Assembly (NCBI GenBank): GCA_003164035.1
Contig: PLRS01000085.1
Location: 1 to 38,211, forward strand
DNA from: Bryobacterales bacterium
Lineage (GTDB): Bacteria > Acidobacteriota > Terriglobia > Bryobacterales > Bryobacteraceae
DNA length: 38,211 nucleotides
Direction: 5' to 3'
Part shown: piece after piece, positions 1 to 8,636 of the stretch
How positions within the stretch are numbered: the stretch's first letter is position 1
Layout of the letters: each line of letters starts with the position of its first letter
Notes under the pieces: model-generated
What the model was told of the DNA's origin: nothing
Seen by the model: the letters and a program-made list of their open reading frames with translations, nothing else
Databases searched by the model: none
Program-made: the position numbers and the translations under genes

Positions 1-1
1 C

Positions 2-634
2 GCCATCATGGAAGCCCGCGCCGCCAACCCGGAGGCGCGAAAACAGCTTGCCCACGCCTACCGGAAAGCCGAGCGCTATTGCAGCGAGGTGCGCCAGTAT
101 TCCATCGCGCCGGGCAATTTCGCCGGCGGACTGACCACCATTGAAGAGAAAAGCATGGGCGCATTCGCCAAGAGCGGCACCCGTCCCATTCAGGGCGTCA
201 TCGAAGTGGCCCAGCAGCCGCCGCACCCCGGCCTGTGGCTGCTCGACAGCGTCCCCGACCCGCACTTCATGCAGTTCGGCTACACCAACCCCAACGATAC
301 CGAGGGCATCATGGACCTGGTCGCCGCCGGCTCTCAGGTGATTCTGTTCGTAACCGGCCGCGGCAGCGTGATCGGCAGCGCTATCGCCCCGCTCATCAAA
401 ATCACCGGCAATTACAGCACCTACCGGCGCATGTCGGGCGACATGGATTTCAACGCCGGCCGCATCCTGACGGGTGAAATCTCGCTCGACGATGCCGCCC
501 GCGAGCTCCGCGATCTGGTAGCAGGCGTGGCCTCCGGCAGCGCCAGCAAACCCGAATCGCTGGGCCACCGCGAATACTTCATCATGTACAAGCACCAGGA
601 CACACCGGGGTTAGAAGCCGGGTGCCGGGCGTAA
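2..634 (+). CDS. Altronate/galactarate dehydratase family protein (UxaA-like), C-terminal part
   Basis: The reading frame enters from the left edge and ends at TAA 632-634, so only the last ~210 residues are present. It matches the C-terminal half of the large UxaA/GarD family, which removes water from sugar acids such as D-altronate or galactarate in the cytoplasm. Recognisable stretches are [17 protein letters not shown], then a hydrophobic segment ending [11 protein letters not shown] and [18 protein letters not shown], both family hallmarks. The ATG at position 8 is internal, not the start. The substrate cannot be fixed from the C-terminus alone. The secreted fucosidase at 4.65 kb suggests sugar use in the neighbourhood, but nothing links the two directly. 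Confidence 0.85.
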   Translation, partial: AIMEARAANPEARKQLAHAYRKAERYCSEVRQYSIAPGNFAGGLTTIEEKSMGAFAKSGTRPIQGVIEVAQQPPHPGLWLLDSVPDPHFMQFGYTNPNDTEGIMDLVAAGSQVILFVTGRGSVIGSAIAPLIKITGNYSTYRRMSGDMDFNAGRILTGEISLDDAARELRDLVAGVASGSASKPESLGHREYFIMYKHQDTPGLEAGCRA

Positions 635-842
635 GTCGTATTTCCTGGCAGCTACGTTAGACCAGTGTAGCGTCCGCGAAGTAGGTGGGCAGCCACGCGA
701 AGGGAAGAGCCGCCTGAAAGGCGGCTGCAACCAGGATTGGCTGCCCCACGGGGTCTGACCGGTTATTTATTGGACACTACGCGCATGCTGAAAAGCTTGC
801 GTTTTCACTGACGGCTACTTAGGTTATGATTCTGAGGAAGCC
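635..842. repeat. Intergenic nested inverted repeat
   Basis: No gene is seen between the dehydratase and the kinase. The stretch holds an outer inverted repeat (685-695 with 738-749, GTGGGCAGCCA against its near-complement) enclosing a perfect hairpin at 708-726 (8-bp stem AGCCGCCT, 3-nt loop). It could fold in RNA downstream of the dehydratase, but there is no T-run, so a classical terminator is not supported. It resembles the other palindromic elements of this window. Confidence 0.6.
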
Positions 843-2633
843 ATGGTGGAGCAAATCGGCCGCTACAAAATCAAAGGGCAATTGGGCAAGGGCGCGATGG
901 GAGTGGTGTATCTGGCCGAAGATACGCTGCTGAACCGGCAGGCGGCCATCAAGACCGTGGAACTGGTTGAGGACGATGCCGCTCAGCGCGAGTTCCTTCG
1001 CAACCGCCTGCTGCGCGACGCGCGTGCCGCCGCGGGGCTTTCGCACCCGAATATCGTCGCCGTCTTCGACGTGTTCGAACAAGGGAACTCGGCCTACCTG
1101 GTGCTGGAGTACGTGTCCGGCGAAACGCTGGCGGCGACGCTCAATCGCACCCCGGTGGCCGATCCGGCTTTCACCGTCAAAGTGCTGCGGGCCATGGCTT
1201 CGGCCCTCGATTATACCCACGCGCGCGGCGTGGTGCATCGCGATATCAAGCCGGCCAACGTGATGATCGATCTGGCCGGCACCCCCAAGATCATGGATTT
1301 CGGCATTGCCCGCATCGTCGATACCCGCACCACCACGCCCGCCGGCATGGTGATGGGCACGGTCGAATACATGTCTCCGGAACAGGTGAAGGGCGAGCCG
1401 GTGGACGGACGCAGCGACCAGTTTGCCCTGGCCGCCGTGGCGTACCGCATGCTTGCCGGCGGGACCATGTTCGGCCAGCACTCGCTGGCAACGCTGGCGT
1501 ATAAGACGGTGAACGAGCCGCCGCCGCCGCTGTGTACGCGTAACGCGCAGCTTCCGGCCGCGGTGGATGCGGTAATCTCGAGAGCCCTCGCCAAACAGCC
1601 CGCGGACCGTTACGCCACCTGCGGCGAGTTTGTCGAAGCCCTGGCCGCGGCTCTTGCCGGCGCCGTTTCCGCCGTTCGGGAGCCGACCACGGTTCGGACC
1701 GTACCGCCCCTGGCGCCGACGAGGGCAGCGCCGCTTGCGGCCATCCCCGCGCCGGTTGCGGCGAGAGAGAAAAGCCGCGCCTGGTTGGTGGTGCTGTTAG
1801 GAGTGGCCGTGATTTTGGCGGCCGGCGCCGCGATTTTCCGGCCCTGGGAAACAGCTCCCGCCGAGCCAGCCCCGGTGGTGAAATCGGAGCCGGTCCGGAA
1901 GACTCCCACGACGGCCAAGCCAACCCGCCAGCCGGCCCCGAAATCCGAATCCGCGGCCGCTGCCGCCACCGTAGCGAAGCCCGCCTCCGCCAGCCAGCCC
2001 ATCGCCAAGCCGGCGCCCCCTCCGCCGGAGCCAGCGACGGCATCCTTGTCCGATACACCCGAGGATTCCGCGGCGGATCGCGAAGTGGCGGACGCGCCGC
2101 CGCCACCGAAGATTCAACCGGCAGCCATGGCCGCTTACCGCCAAGGGCGGGAGCTGGCGAAGTCGCACCAGTTTGGGCCGGCGATTGCGGCATTTTCCGA
2201 GGCATTGACGATTCACCCCGATTGGCCGAGCGCGGTCTTCGCGCGTGGACGCGCGCTTCAACTGTCGGGCCAGTGCGCCGAGGCGATTCGCGATTTCGAC
2301 CAGTTCCTGCGCGCCCGCCCCAAAGGCTATAACGCCTATGCGGACCGCGGGGATTGCCTGGTGCGGCTGCAGCAGGACGATCGCGCCATGGCCGATTTCG
2401 AGCAGGCGCTGGCCTTGAAGCCCGATCTCGCCGCCGCGCTCTATGGCAGAGGACTTGTGCACATGCACCGCGGCGGGCTCAGGAACGCGATCGCGGATTT
2501 CGACGCCGCCATCTTCATCTCACCCAATTACGGGTTGGCCTTTCGAGCGCGCGGCAACGCCAAACGCAAGTTCGGCGACGAACGTGGCGCGCGGGCCGAT
2601 CTCGAACGCGCCCGCCAATTGCTGGGGAAATAG
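843..2633 (+). CDS. Membrane Ser/Thr protein kinase with C-terminal TPR repeats
   Basis: A 596-residue PknB/Hanks-type kinase. The kinase domain spans about residues 7-270: glycine loop GKGAMG, ATP-binding Lys37 (AIK), catalytic HRDIKPANV with Asp134, DFG at 152-154 and MSPE at the end of the activation segment, so it should be active. A Pro/Ala-rich linker and one membrane segment (about 313-332) follow. After a second Pro/Ala/Lys-rich stretch come four or five TPR units (about 430-594). The kinase thus faces the cytoplasm and the TPR part should lie across the membrane, perhaps sensing or binding a partner. The ATG has AGGAAG just upstream. It is followed by a separate sensor kinase gene, but no substrate is evident. 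Confidence 0.93.
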   Translation: MVEQIGRYKIKGQLGKGAMGVVYLAEDTLLNRQAAIKTVELVEDDAAQREFLRNRLLRDARAAAGLSHPNIVAVFDVFEQGNSAYLVLEYVSGETLAATLNRTPVADPAFTVKVLRAMASALDYTHARGVVHRDIKPANVMIDLAGTPKIMDFGIARIVDTRTTTPAGMVMGTVEYMSPEQVKGEPVDGRSDQFALAAVAYRMLAGGTMFGQHSLATLAYKTVNEPPPPLCTRNAQLPAAVDAVISRALAKQPADRYATCGEFVEALAAALAGAVSAVREPTTVRTVPPLAPTRAAPLAAIPAPVAAREKSRAWLVVLLGVAVILAAGAAIFRPWETAPAEPAPVVKSEPVRKTPTTAKPTRQPAPKSESAAAAATVAKPASASQPIAKPAPPPPEPATASLSDTPEDSAADREVADAPPPPKIQPAAMAAYRQGRELAKSHQFGPAIAAFSEALTIHPDWPSAVFARGRALQLSGQCAEAIRDFDQFLRARPKGYNAYADRGDCLVRLQQDDRAMADFEQALALKPDLAAALYGRGLVHMHRGGLRNAIADFDAAIFISPNYGLAFRARGNAKRKFGDERGARADLERARQLLGK

Positions 2634-2669
2634 GCAAGCCTAGCCTCAGAACTCCCGATCGGACCCCGT

Positions 2670-2761
2670 GGTGGGACAGACGATCGTTTTTTGTCGTCTG
2701 TCAGGCTGGTTCCGGTCTGGCGAGGACCGACAGACCACGAAAAGCGATGGCCTGTCCCACC
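2670..2761. repeat. Intergenic inverted repeat (GTGGGACAG type)
   Basis: Perfect 10-bp arms at 2670-2679 and 2752-2761 enclose two smaller hairpins (2677-2683 with 2694-2700, and 2714-2719 with 2731-2736). The right end shares GGCCTGTCCCAC with the element at 8441-8464. It fills most of the gap between the Ser/Thr kinase and the histidine kinase. Confidence 0.65.
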
Positions 2762-2817
2762 GGTAAGCTTGCCAGGGACGTAACGGAAATGGCGAATTCG
2801 GCCGATAAGGCAATCTG

Positions 2818-4626
2818 GTGGTGAATCCTGACGACAGGCCGACCTTGGAACTCCGGCTGCTTCGCGAGTTGGCGCAACGGCTGGTTTGGAGCGGCTTGGT
2901 TTGCGCTTTGTTCGCAGGTTTATTCTCGCTCAGCCTGCACGCGGGAGTGCGAACGGTTGCGCTCGGGTTGTCGGCTCTGCTCGGGGTGTTGGGAGCGATC
3001 CGGACGCTGCTGGCCAGGCGCGTGATCCATCTGCCGGAGATTGGACCCGACGGCGGACGGCTGAAACAGGTAGCGGGAATTCAGGGCCTGGCATTCGGAG
3101 TGTTCACGGCCTATGCGATTTGGAATGTGCGCGGGCTGGTCATTCCGGAGTGCATGCTGGTGTTGGGGATCGCCGGCATTTCGAGCGCCAGTGTCAGTCT
3201 GTTTGCCACATTTCCGGGCCTGGACCGGCTCATCGTGGGCGCCCAGGTGCTGCCGGTGTATATCTGGTCCGTGTATGCCACGCCTCGTTACGGCTGGCTG
3301 CTGGGAGCCCTGATCGTCATCCACGCGGTGACCATGTTCCAACTGATCCGGGTGAATAGCGCGCACCTGCGGCGCATGTTTCTCGCCCAGATAACCCTGG
3401 AGACGCAAAGCGAAGACCTGCGCCGGGCCCGCGACGCCGCCGAGCAGGCTTCTTCGGCGAAGATGCGTTTTCTGGCGAATATGAGCCACGAGATTCGGAC
3501 GCCGCTGAACGGCATCATCGGGCTCGCGGAGGTTCTCAATGCCGCGGCCCTGGCGCCGGAACACCACGAACTGTTGGCCGATATCGGCCGGAGCGGAGAC
3601 CATCTGCTATCGATCCTGAACGGCATTCTGGATATGGCCAAAGTCACCTCCGGGAACCTGTCGATCGAGCGGACGTGTTTCGATCTCTCGCGGCTGATTC
3701 GCGAGATTGCCTCCCCCGCGGCGGCACAGGCCGAAGCGCGGCAACTCCGCTTTGTGCTGCGATTGGCGCCGGATTTGCCCCAGCAGGTGGATGGAGATTC
3801 GGTCCGCATCCGGCAGGTCGTCTCGAATCTGCTCAACAATGCGGTCAAGTTCACACCCTCCGGGGAGGTCCGGCTGGCGGTGGAAGCGCCCCGCCAGGGC
3901 TGGGTCCGTTTCGAGGTTTCCGATACGGGCATCGGACTGTCACCGGAACAGACGACGGGTCTTTTCCAGGAGTTTCATCAAGTGGATTCGTCGACCACCC
4001 GGAAGTTTGGCGGCACGGGACTCGGCCTTGCGATTTCCCACCAATTGACGAAGCTGATGGGAGGACGGCTGGGGGTGGAGAGCCGCTTGGGGGAGGGCTC
4101 GACTTTTCAGGTGGAGCTACCGCTCGCGGCGGCCGGGGACAGGTTCACCAGCATCTCCATCGCGGCACCCTCGGTACCGGCCCTGTTGCCAGGACTGCGC
4201 GTGCTGGTGGTGGAGGACAATCCAGTCAACCAGAAAGTGACCTTCGCCATAGCGTCCCAGGCTGGTGCGGTCGTCGACATCGCCGAAAACGGGCGGGAGG
4301 CGGTAGAGCGCCATCGGGCCGTTCCCTACGACATAATCCTGATGGACTGCGAGATGCCGGAGCTGGACGGTTACCAGGCCACCGCCTTGATTCGCGCCTT
4401 GGCCGGCAAGGCTTCCCTGGTCCGCATCATCGGCGTGACCGCCAATGCCTTCACCGAGGACCGCGACCGCTGCATCCGCGCCGGAATGAATGGATACGTG
4501 GCCAAGCCGCTGACTCGGCGGCGTTTGCTGGAGGCCATGTCGCAGCCGGTCCTCGAAGAACGGGCGCCGCGGGAAATCTCGATTGCCGGCAACGCGGGCG
4601 AATCGCCCCGGCCCCGGCGCCGTTGA
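2818..4626 (+). CDS. Membrane hybrid sensor histidine kinase with receiver domain
   Basis: 602 residues, GTG start with AAGG a few bases upstream (a second GTG follows at once). Residues 1-178 form about six membrane segments without a recognisable named sensor fold. A short coiled stretch leads to the HisKA dimerisation domain with phospho-acceptor His224 in [11 protein letters not shown]. The ATPase domain has N box NLLNNAVKF (337-345), G1 DTGIG (369-373) and G2 GGTGLGL (398-404). A receiver domain occupies about 461-570 with phospho-acceptor Asp510 (LMDCEMP) and the conserved Lys in AKPL. No HPt domain or separate response regulator lies beside it, so the output partner is unknown. Its stop codon overlaps an ATG in the fucosidase frame. 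Confidence 0.93.
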   Translation: MVNPDDRPTLELRLLRELAQRLVWSGLVCALFAGLFSLSLHAGVRTVALGLSALLGVLGAIRTLLARRVIHLPEIGPDGGRLKQVAGIQGLAFGVFTAYAIWNVRGLVIPECMLVLGIAGISSASVSLFATFPGLDRLIVGAQVLPVYIWSVYATPRYGWLLGALIVIHAVTMFQLIRVNSAHLRRMFLAQITLETQSEDLRRARDAAEQASSAKMRFLANMSHEIRTPLNGIIGLAEVLNAAALAPEHHELLADIGRSGDHLLSILNGILDMAKVTSGNLSIERTCFDLSRLIREIASPAAAQAEARQLRFVLRLAPDLPQQVDGDSVRIRQVVSNLLNNAVKFTPSGEVRLAVEAPRQGWVRFEVSDTGIGLSPEQTTGLFQEFHQVDSSTTRKFGGTGLGLAISHQLTKLMGGRLGVESRLGEGSTFQVELPLAAAGDRFTSISIAAPSVPALLPGLRVLVVEDNPVNQKVTFAIASQAGAVVDIAENGREAVERHRAVPYDIILMDCEMPELDGYQATALIRALAGKASLVRIIGVTANAFTEDRDRCIRAGMNGYVAKPLTRRRLLEAMSQPVLEERAPREISIAGNAGESPRPRRR

Positions 4627-4649
4627 TGACTAATGATACAGTGTGCTTC

Positions 4650-6281
4650 ATGCGGAGGAGTGTGAAGTTGTCGAGCCTGCATCTGGTGGCGGTTCTTGCC
4701 GGGGCTTTGATGGCCGTGCCGGCGTCGGCCGAGAACGATCCGGACCTGAACCGGGCCGGCCGGCTGGAGTGGTTCCGCGATCAGGGTTTCGGCATGTTTA
4801 TCCACTGGAGCGTCGACTCCCAATTGGGCTCGGTCATCAGCCATTCCCTGGTGGGGGCCTCGCCCGACTACCTCGACCGGTTCTTTAACGGCCTTCCGAA
4901 GACGTTCAACCCGCGGAAGTTCGATCCCGGCGATTGGGCCACGCTGGCCCAACTGGCCGGCATGCGCTACGTGGTTTTCACGGCCAAACACCATTCCGGT
5001 TTCTGCATGTTCGACACGGCCACAACCGGCTTCGGCATCATGCACACGCCCTTCCGGCGGGACATCGCAGCCGACGTGCTCAAGGCCTTTCGCGATCAGG
5101 GCCTGGCGGCCGGGCTGTACTTTTCGCCCGACGACTTCTGGTGGCTTTACCAGAACGGTAAGACGATTCAGCGCGGCACGCCCGAGGTGCAACCGCGGAA
5201 CAATCCGGGGCTGCTCGCTTACGACCGCGCGCAGGTCAGGGAGTTGATGAGCCGCTACGGGAAGGTGGACGTGGTCTTCTTCGACGGCGAAGCCCAGGGG
5301 TTGCGCGAGGTGGCGTGGGAGTTGCAGCCGGACGTCGTGGTTACGCGCGGGGCCCTCCAGACCCCTGAGCAGTATGTCCCCGGCGTGCCGCTCGAAGGCG
5401 CCTGGGAAGCAAACCTGACCATGGGTACGCAGTGGCAGTACAAGCCGACCAACGAGGTTTATAAGTCGGGAGGCCAACTGATCGCAACGTTGATTGAGAC
5501 GCGGGCCAAGGGCGGCAATCTGCTGCTCAACGTGGGGCCGAAGCCCGACGGAGAACTGCCCATCGAACAGGAGGAGCGCCTGCGGGAAGTGGCGCTGTGG
5601 ATGTTCATCAACTCGGAGATGATCTATAGTGTGCGCCCCTGGGTGGTGACCAACGAGAACGATTACTGGTTCACCAGGAAAAAGGACGAAGATACGCTCT
5701 ACGTGGCTGTAGCGGAACGGTGGAAGTACGGCGCGTGGAAGGAGATCGTGCTCAAGACGGTGCGGGCAACCGCCGAAACTCAGGCGAGTGTGCTGTCGCA
5801 GAGCGACAAGGTCCTGGAATACCAGCCCGGCGTCATACCGCAAACTACGTTTCGCCAGGCCGCCGATGGACTGCACGTCCGGGCCATGTTGGCGCAGCGC
5901 ATTTACAACGACCGCAAATGGCCGGACCCGGTGGTCATCAAACTTACGCACGTCCAGCCCGCCATCAAACCGCCGCGGGTTTCGACCGGTGAGCCGGGTT
6001 GGAACGCGACGGACCGGGCAGTGACGCTCCAGGGTGAGATTGGCGATCTGGGCGACGCCACCGCCCTCGAAGCCGGGTTCGAATACCGTTCCGTCACCGG
6101 CATGGATGCGATGGAGCGGACAGGGGCGTGGACGGCAACCGCGCTCGTCAGGAGAACCGCCGCCGGCGCCTTCACCGGGACATTGAAAGGCCTCGCCCCC
6201 GGCACTTACGAAGTGCGCGCCATGGTGAAACACCCGCTGCTTACATTCTATGGACTGGATAGAATGCTGGTGGTGAAGTAG
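4650..6281 (+). CDS. Secreted alpha-L-fucosidase, GH29
   Basis: A 543-residue glycoside hydrolase family 29 enzyme, removing L-fucose from glycans outside the cytoplasm. From ATG 4650 it begins with a clear signal peptide, cut after VPASA (about residue 27). GH29 features follow: the N-terminal FGMFIHW segment, YVVFTAKHHSGFCMFD, and VDVVFFDGE, where the Asp of FDG is the expected nucleophile. KGGNLLLNVGPKPDGELP is another family block, and the C-terminal ~150 residues look like the usual beta-sandwich. Start choice is open: ATG 4626 overlaps the preceding kinase stop, and TTG 4668 has GGAGGAG at an ideal distance but leaves a signal peptide without basic residues. The frame stays open far upstream, but that part lies inside the kinase gene. 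Confidence 0.9.
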   Translation: MRRSVKLSSLHLVAVLAGALMAVPASAENDPDLNRAGRLEWFRDQGFGMFIHWSVDSQLGSVISHSLVGASPDYLDRFFNGLPKTFNPRKFDPGDWATLAQLAGMRYVVFTAKHHSGFCMFDTATTGFGIMHTPFRRDIAADVLKAFRDQGLAAGLYFSPDDFWWLYQNGKTIQRGTPEVQPRNNPGLLAYDRAQVRELMSRYGKVDVVFFDGEAQGLREVAWELQPDVVVTRGALQTPEQYVPGVPLEGAWEANLTMGTQWQYKPTNEVYKSGGQLIATLIETRAKGGNLLLNVGPKPDGELPIEQEERLREVALWMFINSEMIYSVRPWVVTNENDYWFTRKKDEDTLYVAVAERWKYGAWKEIVLKTVRATAETQASVLSQSDKVLEYQPGVIPQTTFRQAADGLHVRAMLAQRIYNDRKWPDPVVIKLTHVQPAIKPPRVSTGEPGWNATDRAVTLQGEIGDLGDATALEAGFEYRSVTGMDAMERTGAWTATALVRRTAAGAFTGTLKGLAPGTYEVRAMVKHPLLTFYGLDRMLVVK

Positions 6282-6298
6282 GCGGCCGCGGGCTTAGG

Positions 6299-6678
6299 GG
6301 GAAAACGGGTCAGCCTGAACTTGTACCTTTTCGGTCTGGTGAAAAGGTAGCAGCAGGCTGCACCGTCCCCTTTTTGCATCTTCGCTGAACTCCTCGCGAG
6401 TCGCCCTGCTGGCGCCCTTCGGCCGCACGGCACCTCCATTTCACCCGCCTACTCATCTCAACACGGATTGAACTGCCGCGTTACTCGCCGCAGCCGGTAA
6501 TAGCCGCGTACGGGCTGCCTCCGGCGCGCACTTGCTGGAAACCCAATCCGGCAAAGGAGTCCGCGGGTATAGGCTGCCTGGGCCTTGTTGGCCGGCATTT
6601 TGGAATATTGTGCCAGTCCGCTCTGCCCCCTTTTCGATGAATCGAAAAGGTATTAGTTCAGGCAGACCCGTTTTTCCC
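6299..6678. mobile_element. Candidate MITE-like element with terminal inverted repeats
   Basis: The left end (6299-6332) and right end (6644-6678) are inverted copies of each other over about 34 nt with a few mismatches; the shared core is AGTTCAGGC next to GACCCGTTTT. Each end overlaps its own hairpin: 6324-6331 with 6342-6349 (TACCTTTT/AAAAGGTA) on the left, and 6629-6638 with 6641-6650 (CCTTTTCGAT/ATCGAAAAGG) on the right. The ~310 bp between encode nothing recognisable. The layout suits a non-autonomous element moved in trans. No target-site duplication was identified. Confidence 0.5.
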
Positions 6679-6910
6679 GACCCGTTTTTCCCCCGTAGCC
6701 TGTCACCGGTTTTCCTCGCAGCTTCCCCCGCCGTTTCCGGGGCTTTTCGCTGGCGCCACGCAATTCCCCGACGATTTTCGTGGCGCGCGCACTCGTGCGT
6801 GCCGCGTCGAGACATCCTCTCGACGGTCGCGCTCCGACGGAGAGTCCTGCAGTCTATGGATCGCTGCTGTCCCTTGGTCGCGTGCCATGCTGTTCCGCGC
6901 GGAAACGTCC

Positions 6911-6985
6911 CGTCTGTCCCCGGGAAACCCCCGGGAAACCCGTCTGTCCCCGGGAAACCAATTAATTCGTCTGTCCCCGGGAAAC
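6911..6985. repeat. Three direct copies of an 18-bp repeat
   Basis: CGTCTGTCCCCGGGAAAC occurs at 6911-6928, 6941-6958 and 6968-6985, with a partial CCGGGAAACC at 6931-6940. Spacings are 12 and 9 nt. Such GGGGACAGACG blocks are, from memory, common next to REP-associated tyrosine transposase loci; no transposase is seen here. Confidence 0.7.
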
Positions 6986-6995
6986 CAATTCGGCG

Positions 6996-7391
6996 TTACG
7001 CGATTTGCTGAACCCATTGGCTTCGCCAAGCGGGCGCCTCGAAGGGGTCCGCGAAGTACTGTGTTTCGTGCACGACTTTACCGTTGCGAAACTCCATAAT
7101 GCTCACTGTGAATGCCGGTCGCCCCTGGTAGAGGATTGTGTATTCCGTGATCCAGAGGTCGCCTTTTCCCAGAATTCGCCTGACGTTGAAACCTGACGGT
7201 TTGCCGGGGTGATGACTCCGCAAGGCCTGTAGATTGGTTCGCCCGAGGATTCGCTCGCCTGACTGCGGATAGTCGCAAATGGCGTCGTCATCGTAAATAT
7301 CGTGTTCCGCACCTGCATCGCCGACTGCCGACGCATGCCAGTGCGCATTCAGGGCTTCACGTATTCGTTCCTCTTCCACGGATTGCTCCAA
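6996..7391 (-). CDS. SnoaL-like / NTF2-like fold protein
   Basis: A 131-residue protein with the pattern of small SnoaL-like (NTF2-superfamily) proteins: an N-terminal helix (REALNAHWHASAVGDAGAEHDIYDDDAICDYP would be too long to quote in full; the key part is the Asp/Glu-rich turn ending in YPQSGE), then beta strands ending in MEFRNGKVVHETQYF and FEAPAWRSQW. Members are enzymes or ligand-binding proteins of many kinds, so no reaction is assigned. The start is TTG 7391 with GGAAG ~10 nt upstream; GTG 7379 is an alternative. It lies 18 bp downstream of the aldo/keto reductase on the same strand, so co-transcription is likely. Confidence 0.8.
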   Translation of the reverse strand: MEQSVEEERIREALNAHWHASAVGDAGAEHDIYDDDAICDYPQSGERILGRTNLQALRSHHPGKPSGFNVRRILGKGDLWITEYTILYQGRPAFTVSIMEFRNGKVVHETQYFADPFEAPAWRSQWVQQIA

Positions 7392-7409
7392 TTGTTGTTG
7401 GCTTCCAGT

Positions 7410-8348
7410 TCACTTGCCTTGTGCGATGAAACCGGGGACGCCGGTCTTCACTACTTCATTGAGCCGCTGCCTGGTTTGAATGCGATTGATTTCGTTAAAC
7501 GCGTCTTCCGGAAGGGCGGAGATGTCGAAATTCTCTCGTGCACGGGCTGCAGTCTTAGGCGTGGTGAGCACAGCCGTACCACGCTCCACCGCCCATGCCA
7601 GCAGAACCTGTGCCGGTGTCTTCCCCACTCGTGCGGCGATTGCCGAAATGACTGGATCTTCGAGCAGCCCCGGCCTCATCCCGTGACCCAATGGCGCGAA
7701 GGCCAAGAACACAATACCCTTCTCCTTGCAGAATTCCAGAAGCTCCGTTTCCGGCAGATACGGATGGGCTTCGACCTGGACCACGGCTGGCTTGATTCTT
7801 GCGGACTCGTATATGGGCAACAATTCGTTCAAGCCGATGTCCGACAGCCCAATGGCCCGGCACCTGCCATCGTCGACGAGACTTTCCATTGCTCTCCATG
7901 TATCGAGCAGAGTCACTCCGTTGTCGTAAAGGACATTGCCGTTTTGATCTCGAGGGTCCTGCTCGTCTCCCGGTTGAAATGCGAACGGAGTATGAATGAG
8001 GTAGAGATCCAGATAGCTGAGCCTGAGTCTGCCCAGACTTGCCTCGAAGGCCGGTCCGACACGGTCGGGCCGATGATTGGTGTTCCACAACTTAGTGGTA
8101 ACGAAAATGTCTTCGCGTGCGACCCCTGCGGCAGCAAGTCCCACCTGCAACGCCTCGCCCACCTCGCGCTCGTTGCCGTATCGTTCCGCACAATCGAAAT
8201 GTCGAAATCCGGCTTCCAGTGCGTCTCCGGTCGCAGTTTTCGTCACGGCCGCGTCGGGAATCAAGGTACCGAAGCCGAGTGCGGGCATATGGCCGCCGCC
8301 GTTGTTGAGCGGCATTCTCATCAGCCGAAAATCGGAAGATTCCGTCAT
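7410..8348 (-). CDS. Aldo/keto reductase
   Basis: A 312-residue cytoplasmic NADPH-dependent aldo/keto reductase. The catalytic tetrad is complete: Asp52 and Tyr57 (HFDCAERYGNE), Lys86 (VTTKLW) and His119 (LYLIHTP). The family block GHMPALGFGT lies near the N-terminus, and TPKTAARARENF near the C-terminus belongs to the cofactor site. The frame stays open 108 codons upstream, but ATG 8348 is preceded by a strong GGAGGTG at proper spacing and matches the normal family length, so that start is used. The substrate is unknown. It probably forms a two-gene unit with the SnoaL-like gene downstream. Confidence 0.93.
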   Translation of the reverse strand: MTESSDFRLMRMPLNNGGGHMPALGFGTLIPDAAVTKTATGDALEAGFRHFDCAERYGNEREVGEALQVGLAAAGVAREDIFVTTKLWNTNHRPDRVGPAFEASLGRLRLSYLDLYLIHTPFAFQPGDEQDPRDQNGNVLYDNGVTLLDTWRAMESLVDDGRCRAIGLSDIGLNELLPIYESARIKPAVVQVEAHPYLPETELLEFCKEKGIVFLAFAPLGHGMRPGLLEDPVISAIAARVGKTPAQVLLAWAVERGTAVLTTPKTAARARENFDISALPEDAFNEINRIQTRQRLNEVVKTGVPGFIAQGK

Positions 8349-8440
8349 GGGGCACCTCCGCGTTACTTTGCGTTTTCCATAACGCTTGGATTCAAAGTTG
8401 AGGTCCCTGGCTTCAAAAAAGACGACACCGAGGGACACGC

Positions 8441-8550
8441 GACAGGCCAGGAGGCCTGTCCCACAGGGCAGAGGAGCCGCAACCCAAAAAACACCGGCGA
8501 CAAGATCGCCGGCGCTATCGAAGACAAGAACGTCGGCTCGAAAGCCGACG
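8441..8550. repeat. Three consecutive short hairpins between divergent genes
   Basis: The 288-bp gap between the divergent reductase and permease genes holds three unrelated palindromes: 8441-8460 (GACAGGCC-AGGA-GGCCTGTC, perfect), 8494-8512 (CCGGCGA-CAAGA-TCGCCGG, perfect) and 8531-8550 (CGTCGGCT-CGAA-AGCCGACG, perfect). The first shares its right part with the element at 2670-2761. The second is repeated with mismatches at 32044-32074. No gene is seen here. Confidence 0.75.
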
Positions 8551-8636
8551 CCGCAGACTAACAGTCCGCGCCACGGAGAATCGTCGCGGCATCCTGCTAG
8601 ACTGAAATTGCCCCGGTGATCCGGCGGCGAATCTTC

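Larger units (their letters stand above)
6282..6995. other. Gene-free, repeat-rich intergenic region
   Basis: About 710 nt between the fucosidase and the SnoaL-like gene. Frames are open on both strands, but their proteins are compositionally biased (Arg/Pro-rich), disagree with each other and match no family I know. The content is two repeat systems, listed separately: an inverted-repeat element at 6299-6678 and a direct-repeat patch at 6911-6985. A hairpin GTCGAGA/TCTCGAC sits near 6808-6826. I interpret this as debris of small mobile or REP-type elements. Confidence 0.6.

Noticed and set aside
3675-4649. N-terminal extension of the fucosidase frame
   Set aside because: It lies inside the histidine kinase gene, is Gly/Arg-rich, and the signal peptide begins at 4650.
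4371-6233. 620-codon open frame opposite the fucosidase
   Set aside because: Antisense to a clear GH29 gene and rich in His/Arg/Gly without domains.
6911-6985. CRISPR-like array of three 18-bp repeats
   Set aside because: Repeats are too short, spacers are only 9-12 nt, and there are no cas genes.
7302-8561. 419-codon open frame on the plus strand opposite the aldo/keto reductase
   Set aside because: Antisense to a gene with a full catalytic tetrad and a strong ribosome-binding site.
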